From positions 1 to 5,668 of the forward strand of contig CAJULD010000086.1 in NCBI GenBank assembly GCA_910587505.1: 5,668 nt of DNA, read 5' to 3'. The notes under the pieces are model-generated. The model did not search any database, was not told where the DNA came from, and saw nothing but the letters and a program-made list of their open reading frames with translations. Within the stretch, counting starts at the first letter, position 1. The number at the start of each line of letters is the position of its first letter. This DNA is from an uncultured Oscillospiraceae bacterium (GTDB taxonomy: Bacteria; Bacillota; Clostridia; Oscillospirales; Oscillospiraceae). The translations under genes and the position numbers were made by a program. Shown in pieces: positions 1 through 5,067 of this stretch.

Positions 1-159
1 GGCGGCGTCCGTGTATCCCAGCGTCTTTTCATAGCTGTTCTGGAGGTTGTTCGGGCGGAGGCCGCTCTCAGCGTAGAGGTTGCCCATCAGACCGGCGGCG
101 CCGGCATCGGTGAGGCCCTGGCCCTTCAGGTAGCTCCAGATTCTCTCTTCTGTGTTCAT
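1..159 (-). CDS. Phage lysozyme / endolysin, N-terminal fragment (runs off the window)
   Basis: Only the first 53 residues are present; the gene continues past position 1. The ATG overlaps the stop of the holin-like gene as TAATG, and a GGAGGAG-type ribosome site lies within the end of that gene. The protein opens with IWSYLKGQGLTDAGAAGLMG followed by NLYAESGLRP. This matches the start of the phage tail-type lysozyme family (Phage_lysozyme2), where the Glu of the AESG motif (residue 31 here) is the expected catalytic acid in peptidoglycan cleavage. Placement directly after a holin-like gene suggests a lysis endolysin; a tail-associated wall hydrolase is the alternative. The C-terminal wall-binding part is not visible, so substrate range and final architecture cannot be judged. 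Confidence 0.8.
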   Translation of the reverse strand, partial: MNTEERIWSYLKGQGLTDAGAAGLMGNLYAESGLRPNNLQNSYEKTLGYTDAA

Positions 160-572
160 TATCCGACTCCTCCTTCTTCCCAGCCCTCGTCGGGCGGGGC
201 ATCTTCCGTTTTGCTCTGGCCGAACACCATACCCTCGTTGTGCTCGAAGATGTTTTCTACCACCTTCAGTCCGCTCACCCCCAGGATGGTAAGGATGGCC
301 CGGTCACTCAGCGCCTCCACGGGGAACGGTTGCTCCAGCACAACGGTAGAGTAGGTGGCAAGCACATACGACCACGTTACCCAGAGGATTGCGAACGTCT
401 GTGCGGTGACGAACAGGAATCTCGTAATCGACTGGATGATATTAGGGTGCTCCCGGCCAGACCGCAGCTCCTTCAGCCGCTTCCGCAGGTGGCGGATGGT
501 GGCCTCGCAGTACAGGATGCCCAGGGCAATACCGACCACCAGAGTGCCGACGGCGATCAGGGCTGTCTTCAT
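159..572 (-). CDS. Holin-like small membrane protein of the lysis cassette
   Basis: This 137-residue protein has two clear hydrophobic segments, at about residues 4-22 and 52-73. A strongly basic loop separates them (RHLRKRLKELRSGR), and the C-terminal tail is acidic and probably cytoplasmic. A third, weaker amphipathic stretch lies near residues 90-108. Size, topology and position immediately before a lysozyme gene fit a phage holin, which permeabilises the membrane and releases endolysin to the wall. The start ATG overlaps the preceding stop as ATGA and has AAGGAG eight bases upstream. Its own stop overlaps the next start as TAATG, so the lysis genes are probably translationally coupled. 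I recognise the sequence type from Clostridia phages, where it is usually unnamed; holin function is inferred from layout and not from a diagnostic motif. Confidence 0.65.
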   Translation of the reverse strand: MKTALIAVGTLVVGIALGILYCEATIRHLRKRLKELRSGREHPNIIQSITRFLFVTAQTFAILWVTWSYVLATYSTVVLEQPFPVEALSDRAILTILGVSGLKVVENIFEHNEGMVFGQSKTEDAPPDEGWEEGGVG

Positions 573-1006
573 GGCATCTGCTCCTTTCGGGGGGCCGAGC
601 TGACCTGGAGGAAGTCATGTTTCTTCAGGCGTTCCTTGTAGACCTCCTGGATGTTTTCGATTGCTAGGACAGCCCGGTTGTTCGGATACTCAGGGTGCTC
701 CCGGCAATAATCTTCATAGGCATCTATCTCGGCCAGCACCTCAAAAAACTCCTCCTGCGTGTGGCCGATGTCCCGCAACAACTCATTGTTGAAATGCAAG
801 ATGCGGGCTCGGTGTCCATCAGCGGTGCGCCGGTCATCCATGGTGATGTGGTCATCCAGCTTCTTGATGACCTCAGCGTTGACAGCCCGGCCGATGGCTC
901 TCGCCAGCCAAGACCAGGGGTTAATCTTGACGGGGGCAATCTGCATAAGGGTCATCAGAACCAGAAGCAGACCGCCCCCGCCAGCTAAAAGCTCTTGGAC
1001 GTTCAC
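569..1006 (-). CDS. Conserved phage membrane-anchored protein, function unknown
   Basis: I chose the GTG start at 1006 because AGGAGG lies ten bases upstream (1017-1022); the open frame extends to a TTG at 1072 that has no ribosome site. The 145-residue product has one N-terminal membrane segment at about residues 5-24 (glycine-rich GGGG followed by LLLVLMTL), then KINPWSWLARAIGRAVN, and then a long soluble alpha-helical region rich in charged residues. It resembles proteins commonly found next to holins in Clostridia prophages. The short single membrane helix and large cytoplasmic part could suit a holin partner, antiholin or lysis regulator, but nothing in the sequence proves this. Its stop overlaps the next start as ATGA, linking it to the lysis genes. 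Confidence 0.75.
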   Translation of the reverse strand: MNVQELLAGGGGLLLVLMTLMQIAPVKINPWSWLARAIGRAVNAEVIKKLDDHITMDDRRTADGHRARILHFNNELLRDIGHTQEEFFEVLAEIDAYEDYCREHPEYPNNRAVLAIENIQEVYKERLKKHDFLQVSSAPRKEQMP

Positions 1007-1016
1007 TACTACACTT

Positions 1017-1022
1017 CCTCCT
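1017..1022 (-). promoter_or_regulatory. Ribosome binding site that sets the GTG start at 1006
   Basis: A perfect AGGAGG sits ten bases before the GTG at 1006. The upstream TTG at 1072 has no purine-rich site and falls inside a hairpin, so the 145-residue form is preferred to the 167-residue open frame. Confidence 0.75.
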
Positions 1023-1059
1023 GTTTCAATAACGATTTCACGCAGTTTAGCAACATAGG

Positions 1060-1087
1060 AGGCCGCCCCCAATAGCGGGAACGGCCT
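1060..1087 (-). other. Intergenic RNA hairpin, 11-bp stem
   Basis: On the minus strand AGGCCGTTCCC pairs with GGGGGCGGCCT around a six-base loop GCTATT. The stem has eleven continuous pairs, two of them G-U, so it forms better in the minus-strand RNA than in the opposite transcript. It lies in the only sizeable gap of the small-gene block (1007-1101). No run of T follows, so it is not a standard intrinsic terminator. It may act in mRNA processing or stability, or to insulate the 145-residue gene's ribosome site; these roles are inference. Confidence 0.55.
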
Positions 1088-1101
1088 ATTTGCGCTGGTC
1101 C

Positions 1102-1218
1102 TTAGACCTTGACCTCCAGGGCCTCCAGGATGTCCTCCACCTCCTCACGGAGCTTGGCGGGCACCTGTTCCAGGGTCTTCTTACCCTTGACAATCAGGGT
1201 TGCGTACACAACGGCCAT
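1102..1218 (-). CDS. CD1375-type phage miniprotein, second copy
   Basis: This 38-residue protein starts MAVVYATLIVKG and continues with VPAKLREEVEDIL. It matches the pattern of the CD1375 family, short helical proteins of Clostridia phages found after tail genes and of unknown role. The ATG at 1218 has a full AAGGAGGT seven bases upstream. An in-frame ATG at 1275, also with an AAGGAG site seven bases before it, would add the 19-residue leader beginning MSRLREWLLKVLL. The shorter form is preferred because it aligns end to end with the neighbouring copy. It is identical to that copy at 19 of the first 31 positions, indicating tandem duplication followed by divergence. Confidence 0.75.
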   Translation of the reverse strand: MAVVYATLIVKGKKTLEQVPAKLREEVEDILEALEVKV

Positions 1219-1267
1219 GGTCTGCACCTCCTTCCTGAGCAAGACTTTCAGCAGCCACTCCCGGAGC

Positions 1268-1381
1268 CTACTCATGGTCGGTCTCCTTCAGCAGCGCCTC
1301 GACATCGGCCCGGAGACGGGCCGGAACGTCTTTGAGCTTCTTCAGTCCCTTGCGGATCAGGTCAGCGTACACCTTTGCCAT
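1268..1381 (-). CDS. CD1375-type phage miniprotein, first copy
   Basis: This 37-residue protein begins MAKVYADLIRKGLKKLKDVP and continues with ARLRADVEALLKE, the typical CD1375-family pattern. Its ATG overlaps the stop of the coiled-coil gene as TAATG, with purine-rich GGAAGGTGG upstream. The family is common between tail and lysis genes in Bacillota phages; its biochemical role is not established. The sequence is predicted almost entirely helical, has no membrane segment, and is too short to be an enzyme. Confidence 0.8.
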   Translation of the reverse strand: MAKVYADLIRKGLKKLKDVPARLRADVEALLKETDHE

Positions 1382-1563
1382 TACGCCTCACCACCTTCCA
1401 GCAGCTCGTACACATCGCAGAGGGCCATCTGCGTGTCGGTGAGCTGCCCCTCCAGGCTCTCGACCTTGGCCCGGAGCTGCTCGTTCTCCTCCTGGAGCTG
1501 CTTCCGGGTCTTTTCCTTCTGCTTCTCTTTCACAGAATCCTTCCTGATTACATTCAGTCCCAT
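1381..1563 (-). CDS. Small coiled-coil phage protein
   Basis: This is a 60-residue, highly charged helical protein. Residues about 13-50 form a coiled coil with heptad-like spacing, including QLQEENEQLRAKVESLEGQL, followed by MALCDVYELL. The ATG overlaps the stop of the DGR target gene as TAATG, and GGGAGG within the target's last codons serves as its ribosome site, so translation is probably coupled to that of the target. Its position directly after a receptor-binding tail protein suggests an assembly factor or small structural partner. That is inference; no known motif is present. Confidence 0.75.
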   Translation of the reverse strand: MGLNVIRKDSVKEKQKEKTRKQLQEENEQLRAKVESLEGQLTDTQMALCDVYELLEGGEA

Positions 1564-3431
1564 TACTGGAAACCTCCCTGCACAGAATTGATGTAGCCGC
1601 CCTCACCGCTGGCCCCGCGCTCTGCCGTGACCCGGAAGTTGAACGCAAAGCCATTGGCGGCGGTCTTGTTCTCGAAAATGTGGTTCGCCCCGCTCTTTAC
1701 CTCAGTGGTGCAGTCCTCCCATATCGGGGCATCGTCTTTAGCGTTGTTCGTGACCTCCACCGTGTAGTGGGCATCCGCCGGGATGAATCCGGCCACGGAC
1801 AAAACGCAGATGGTGATGGCCGCGTCCGCCTCCATGGGGGCCTCCAGCGTCACAGTGGCGCCGGTGACCTCCTTCTTGAAGGTCAGGGTGTGGACCGTGC
1901 TGGACTTCCCGTCATTGGCGGTGATGGTCATGGTGTGGTCGCCGTTCAGCAGCTTCATAAAATACTCGCCGGTGACTTTGAAGCTGTTGGAAGTGCCCAG
2001 GGCCACCGTGAAGGTCCGCTTCACCGAACCGTCGATGGCCTCAGTCACGGAGACCTCATCGCCGTCTACATCGGACACCGTGTAGGACAGGCTGAAGCCG
2101 GCATCCTTCGTTCCCAAGTCACTCCCGCTGGGGGAGGCGCAGGAAATCTCCGGGGCCGTGTTGTTGTTCACCGGGCGGGACGGAGATTCGGTATAGCCGC
2201 TGTATGCGTTATTGCTATCGTAGGCCCGGACGCGGTACTTCACGCTGGCCCAGCCCTTCGTGATGTTGTCGGCATAGCTCAGGGTGTTCCCGGTGTAGAC
2301 CACCGACCACTGGCCGCTGCCGTCCACCTCCCGCTCCAGGCTGTACCCGGCCAGATTCCCGTCCTGGTCGGTGGCCGCTCCCCAGGTTACGGTAAGCGTC
2401 GCGCCGCCCAGCACGGTATTCGGGACCGTGATACTGGGCGGCGCGGTGGGTGCATTGTTATTGATTACCGTTACCTGGCTGCTGGTCTTGTAGGCGGATG
2501 CCAGCCCCTCGCTGTCATAGGCTTTCACCCGGTACATCACGCTGGCGGTGCCAAAAGCCACCGTATTGGTTGTGCTTCGGCTGCTACCCTGGTATATCTG
2601 GGACCAGGATTTTCCGCCGTCGGTGCTGCGCTCCAGGATGTACCCCTCCAGGTTGCTCTCCTTGTCGGTGCTGGCCCCCCAGCTCACGGTGATTGTGCTG
2701 CCGCCCTGGATGCTGCCGGGGACGGAGATGCTGCTGGGCGTGGTCGGGGCCGTGTTCGTATTTACGCTACCGTCGTCAGAGACTAAGAGAGAAGAGGGAA
2801 GTATCAAAGCCGGCCGGATGGCATACACAGCGCCGGAGCAGCTGCCGTCGCCCCAATAGCCATCGGTGCTGACGCACAACGCGCGCGACGCGCCGTAGTT
2901 GGAGTTGCAGTACGGAGAGCGGAACCACCAGATGGCGGCAGAACCGTTCAAGTTGGCGATGCGCTTGCTATCCGCGCCGTTGTCCACGCACCCTCTGAAG
3001 TAGGCCAATTCCGCGCCCTCACCCGTGGGCATATAGTCGTGCTTATACGAAGTCTCTTCGGCGCTCAACAAGAAAATCTTAGCGGAAAGCCCGTTGGCCC
3101 CGCTGGACACGCTCTTTCCGTAGCCGGACCCGGCCCGGTACGGGAGCTTCACCTGCTTAATCTGGTTGCGGATGTTGGCGTCGATCAGATTCAGGAATGT
3201 GCTGTTGAGATAGCTGTGGATGGTGCTGCTGGCATAATCGTTGACGTTGCTGCTGTGCCACTGTCTCGCTTCATAGCAGTCTTTCATCAGCAGCCATGTT
3301 CCATCGCAGCTCGCGTCATAGATGGCTGAGGGCTTCCCCTGGTGGACCACAATGAAGTCCCGCAGGGTGCCGTTGACCTTCAGCTTCACGATACTGCCGA
3401 TGGTTTTGTTGCTAAGGGCAACCGATGCCAT
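1563..3431 (-). CDS. DGR target: variable phage receptor-binding protein with lectin-like DUF6273 domain and FnIII-like modules
   Basis: The 622-residue protein starts at the ATG at 3431, which has AGGAGG eight bases upstream. Residues about 1-215 look like a DUF6273 domain, a C-type-lectin-like fold related to known DGR variable proteins: TWLLMKDCY, then YASSTIHSYLN, KIFLLSAEE, WWFRSP and finally AIRPALIL. The last part of this domain (residues 163-210) is the variable repeat. Two similar fibronectin-III-like modules follow (about 228-322 and 326-420), both with the TVSWGA/TVTWGA and YRVKAYDS/YRVRAYDS strands. A beta-rich Ig/cadherin-like region with SDVDGDEV (about 424-520) and a final beta-rich region (521-622) complete it. 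No signal peptide is seen. Between RT and lysis genes, it is most likely a tail-tip or fibre protein that binds host surface ligands. Having about 410 residues after the variable segment is unusual for a DGR target. Confidence 0.9.
   Translation of the reverse strand: MASVALSNKTIGSIVKLKVNGTLRDFIVVHQGKPSAIYDASCDGTWLLMKDCYEARQWHSSNVNDYASSTIHSYLNSTFLNLIDANIRNQIKQVKLPYRAGSGYGKSVSSGANGLSAKIFLLSAEETSYKHDYMPTGEGAELAYFRGCVDNGADSKRIANLNGSAAIWWFRSPYCNSNYGASRALCVSTDGYWGDGSCSGAVYAIRPALILPSSLLVSDDGSVNTNTAPTTPSSISVPGSIQGGSTITVSWGASTDKESNLEGYILERSTDGGKSWSQIYQGSSRSTTNTVAFGTASVMYRVKAYDSEGLASAYKTSSQVTVINNNAPTAPPSITVPNTVLGGATLTVTWGAATDQDGNLAGYSLEREVDGSGQWSVVYTGNTLSYADNITKGWASVKYRVRAYDSNNAYSGYTESPSRPVNNNTAPEISCASPSGSDLGTKDAGFSLSYTVSDVDGDEVSVTEAIDGSVKRTFTVALGTSNSFKVTGEYFMKLLNGDHTMTITANDGKSSTVHTLTFKKEVTGATVTLEAPMEADAAITICVLSVAGFIPADAHYTVEVTNNAKDDAPIWEDCTTEVKSGANHIFENKTAANGFAFNFRVTAERGASGEGGYINSVQGGFQ
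2803..2826 (-). promoter_or_regulatory. Candidate initiation-of-mutagenic-homing (IMH) segment of VR
   Basis: The last 24 bases of VR are identical in TR (4883-4906), including three adenines that remain unmutated. The segment contains the GC-rich palindrome CCGGCCGG (2810-2817). In the Bordetella phage DGR the GC-rich 3' end of VR marks where cDNA priming and integration begin, and a non-adenine difference separates it from its TR counterpart. Here the G-to-T change at 2827 sits exactly at the inner edge. Assignment is by analogy; no clear hairpin follows VR. Confidence 0.5.
2803..2943 (-). repeat. DGR variable repeat (VR)
   Basis: This 141-base segment aligns without gaps to 4883-5023 at a constant offset of 2080. 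Of 19 differences, 17 are at template adenines on the coding strand (11 A to G, 5 A to T, 1 A to C). Two are not: C to T at 2924 (Leu to Phe at residue 170) and G to T at 2827 (Gly to Val at residue 202). It encodes target residues 163-210. Thirteen residues are changed through adenines: 167, 179, 182, 183, 186, 188, 190, 192, 194, 195, 196, 197 and 200. The framework WW, RSP, the two Cys at 175 and 198, and AIRPAL are kept, as expected when a stable fold displays varied surface positions. Confidence 0.95.
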
Positions 3432-3439
3432 TGATAAAA

Positions 3440-3445
3440 CCTCCT
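3440..3445 (-). promoter_or_regulatory. Strong ribosome binding site of the target gene
   Basis: AGGAGG lies eight bases before the ATG at 3431, in the short gap after the RT stop at 3455. It decides the start: the open frame reaches an ATG at 3464, but that codon overlaps the RT gene and has no comparable site. Confidence 0.85.
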
Positions 3446-3454
3446 GTTGAAAAT

Positions 3455-4645
3455 CTACATCCACGGCGGTACGTCGTCAGGTAGCGGGACAGTGCGGAGC
3501 GGGGCCGCCTGGGGCAGCGCCTCACCTCTCTTCCTGCGGATACACCGCTCCTGCTTCAACCTCCGCTTTGCGCGGACCACATTGGTCGAGTTAATTTTCC
3601 GGTGCGGTTTGATTTCCACCCCGATAATCTCGCCCACCTGGGCAGCGTACTTTTGCCGTAATGCGTAGGTGTCACCGTGGGCCGCATGAGCGTCCCACCC
3701 CTCGAAGCCTTTGATGATGGCTTCTTTCGTTACTTCCCCCGCCGGGTACGCTTTTTTCCAATACTTTACTCTGGCGCGGATGTCGTTCACCTTTTCCCTG
3801 CGGAGCTTCTGCACCACGCCGCCGGTTTCGGTCAGGTATGTGTGGAAGCCCAGGAAGTCGATGCCGTTCCTCAGCGGGAAAATGCCAGTCTTCTCGTTCA
3901 GCTCCAGGCGGAGGTCACCCATCCACCGCTCTACTTTCTTCAGGAGCCGCTGGAGCTCTTCCTTCGTCCGGGCGATGACACGGAAGTCGTCCATATATCG
4001 CCCATAATAACGATAGCCCAGCTCTTCCTGGATGAAGTGGTCAAACTCATCAAGGAACAGCAGGGCTAATAACTGGCTGGTCTGATAGCCCAGCGGCAGG
4101 CCGTCCGTTTTGTCGATGTAGATACACAAAAGGTCATAGAACTGCATATCTATACCGCGTCTCAGGAAACGGGCCCGCAGCTTGGCTTTCAGTATGTCGT
4201 GGTCTATTGAAGCAAAGAATTTCCGCACATCACATTTCAGGACCCACCCGTCGGCTGATCCCACCCTGCGGTAATACTCGACCATCTGCTGCTTCAGCCG
4301 CATCAGGCCGTCGTGCGTTCCTTTCTCCTTCTGACTGGCGTAGTTGTCCCGGATGAAGCTGCTGGTGATTACATCGTACAGCACATTATCCGTAACAGCG
4401 TGGAGTACGACCTTATCCACAAATGCCGGTGCCTGCACGAGCCGCTTCTTTGGCTCATACACATAGAAAATCTCGAAATTGCTGGGGGTATAGGTCTTAT
4501 TCAGCAGTTGCCTGGACAGCTTATCGGTACAGGCCAAGGCGTTGGCCTCATATTGAGCTGTCCCTGCCTTTGACCTCTTCCCTTCCCTGGCGCTTAGGTA
4601 GGCTTTATATAGCACCTCAAAAGCGCACATCTCTTCGTAGGTCAA
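3455..4645 (-). CDS. DGR-type reverse transcriptase
   Basis: The 396-residue protein copies TR RNA into adenine-mutated cDNA that replaces VR. Motifs occur in order: KCDVRKFFASIDH (137-149, first catalytic Asp 139), GLPLGYQTSQ (182-191), YMDD (217-220, catalytic Asp 219 and 220), LNEKTG (249-254) and FLGFH (264-268). The GxxxSQ form of the fourth motif is the DGR hallmark, replacing the QGxxxSP of group II intron and retroviral-type enzymes. GFEGWDAHAAHGDTYALR (313-330) resembles the conserved C-terminal thumb region. There is no maturase or endonuclease domain. A basic, proline-containing tail (about 348-396) may bind RNA. The TTG start at 4645 is supported by AAGGGGGA upstream; an in-frame ATG at codon 6 lacks a well-spaced site. 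The TR directly upstream and the target 23 bases downstream confirm its role. Confidence 0.95.
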   Translation of the reverse strand: MTYEEMCAFEVLYKAYLSAREGKRSKAGTAQYEANALACTDKLSRQLLNKTYTPSNFEIFYVYEPKKRLVQAPAFVDKVVLHAVTDNVLYDVITSSFIRDNYASQKEKGTHDGLMRLKQQMVEYYRRVGSADGWVLKCDVRKFFASIDHDILKAKLRARFLRRGIDMQFYDLLCIYIDKTDGLPLGYQTSQLLALLFLDEFDHFIQEELGYRYYGRYMDDFRVIARTKEELQRLLKKVERWMGDLRLELNEKTGIFPLRNGIDFLGFHTYLTETGGVVQKLRREKVNDIRARVKYWKKAYPAGEVTKEAIIKGFEGWDAHAAHGDTYALRQKYAAQVGEIIGVEIKPHRKINSTNVVRAKRRLKQERCIRRKRGEALPQAAPLRTVPLPDDVPPWM

Positions 4646-4650
4646 GAATT

Positions 4651-4658
4651 TCCCCCTT
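4651..4658 (-). promoter_or_regulatory. Ribosome binding site for the RT TTG start
   Basis: The minus strand reads AAGGGGGA about six bases before the TTG at 4645. It lies immediately after the 9-bp spacer hairpin, so the folding state of the spacer could change access to it. Confidence 0.6.
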
Positions 4659-4664
4659 GCTTCC

Positions 4665-4726
4665 GCTGGCTGGGTTTGTAGGGGAAGCTCCAGCCAGCCC
4701 TTCGCCTAATACCGGTCCGCTTCCCC
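4665..4726 (-). other. Spacer RNA structure: 9-bp hairpin with possible pseudoknot
   Basis: On the minus strand GCTGGCTGG (4698-4690) pairs perfectly with CCAGCCAGC (4673-4665) around a 16-base loop. The loop contains GCTTCCCC (4688-4681), which is an exact complement of GGGGAAGC at 4726-4719, just upstream of the stem. The two pairings cross, so an H-type pseudoknot is possible. The structure lies between TR and the RT ribosome site, in the position of the spacer that in the Bordetella DGR is required, together with TR, for cDNA synthesis. The base pairing is seen; the function is inferred. Confidence 0.5.
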
Positions 4727-4848
4727 ACGGCAGCAAGCTGCGCCCCCTGGCGAGGGCGGCCTGCCTCGGTATGATGTATTCGTCGTCCGCCCACGCGCAG
4801 GCTTTCGACAGAGATGCGACTCCCTTTGATAGATGGTACACTGTTTTC

Positions 4849-4864
4849 GGCGGGTCCCCCCGCC
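4849..4864 (-). other. Hairpin just downstream of TR
   Basis: On the minus strand GGCGGG-GGGA-CCCGCC forms a perfect six-pair GC stem with a four-base loop, 18 bases after the 3' end of TR. It shares 14 of 16 bases with the hairpin upstream of TR (5045-5060). No T-run follows, so it is unlikely to be a terminator. Confidence 0.6.
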
Positions 4865-4882
4865 TACTCATGCTCGTTTTCC

Positions 4883-5023
4883 ATCAAAGCCGGCCGGATG
4901 GCATACCCAGCGTTGGAGCAGTTGTTGTTGCTCCAATTGCCATTGGTGTTGACGTTCAACGCGTTCGTCGCGCCGTTGTTGGAGTTGCAGTACGGAGAGC
5001 GGAGCCACCAGTTGGCGGCAGAA
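4883..5023 (-). repeat. DGR template repeat (TR)
   Basis: This 141-base segment is non-coding but, read in the frame of the target, encodes a lectin-domain segment with 13 Asn codons, mostly AAC. AAC-rich templates are typical of DGRs because substitution at the two adenines reaches many amino acids without creating stops. It contains 33 adenines, of which 17 differ in the VR at 2803-2943. Eleven of the 13 Asn codons are changed in the VR; only those matching residues 176 and 178 are unchanged. The match to VR ends sharply at both edges. It lies between avd and RT, a usual DGR arrangement. Confidence 0.95.
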
Positions 5024-5038
5024 ACGAGTCGCACCCTA

Positions 5039-5066
5039 ATACCAGGCGGGCGCCCCCGCCGTGTAT
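5039..5066 (-). other. Hairpin just upstream of TR, abutting the avd stop
   Basis: The core GGCGGG-GGCG-CCCGCC (5060-5045) is a perfect six-pair stem. After a two-by-two internal loop, ATAC (5066-5063) pairs with GTAT (5042-5039), lengthening the structure. It begins two bases after the avd stop and ends 15 bases before TR. The stem sequence is the same as in the hairpin downstream of TR. Confidence 0.6.
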
Positions 5067-5067
5067 C

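Larger units (their letters stand above)
4646..5067 (-). ncRNA. Inferred TR-containing RNA (template plus structured spacer)
   Basis: The whole avd-to-RT gap carries no credible gene. In order it holds a hairpin, TR, a second hairpin with the same stem, and about 200 bases rich in inverted repeats, including GCAGCTTGCTGC at 4730-4741 and the pseudoknot candidate at 4665-4726. DGR reverse transcriptases use an RNA spanning TR and flanking spacer as template and primer platform, so this stretch is the likely substrate RNA. Its exact ends are unknown; the limits given are simply the gene boundaries. Confidence 0.55.

Noticed and set aside
1680..2786. 368-residue open frame on the plus strand
   Set aside because: It is antisense to the target's FnIII and beta-rich modules, is low in complexity (Gly, Val, Arg, His, Ala) and shows no recognisable domain. 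It is a by-product of high-GC codon use on the other strand.
2160..2800. The two FnIII-like modules as a DNA-level repeat
   Set aside because: The similarity is at protein level (shared strands such as TVSWGA and YRVKAYDS). No long near-identical DNA repeat is seen, so it is ordinary module duplication.
3432..3464. Longer target start at 3464
   Set aside because: It overlaps the RT coding end and has no ribosome site, whereas the ATG at 3431 has AGGAGG at ideal spacing and starts a typical DUF6273 N-terminus.
3455..4645. Reverse transcriptase as a group II intron maturase or a retron enzyme
   Set aside because: There is no maturase or endonuclease region and no intron RNA domains. The GxxxSQ motif plus an adjacent TR/VR pair and Avd-like protein identify a DGR.
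4617..4871. 84-residue open frame on the minus strand between TR and RT
   Set aside because: It has no clear ribosome site, overlaps the RT start, and lies over the hairpins and inverted repeats of the spacer. Its composition looks like translated structured RNA.
4883..5023. TR as a decayed fragment of a second lectin gene
   Set aside because: There is no start or flanking lectin sequence, the match to VR has sharp edges, and the differences are concentrated on adenines. This fits a template and not a pseudogene.
4849..5066. Hairpins around TR as intrinsic terminators
   Set aside because: The stems are GC-rich but no T-run follows either on the minus strand, and termination there would cut off RT and target expression.
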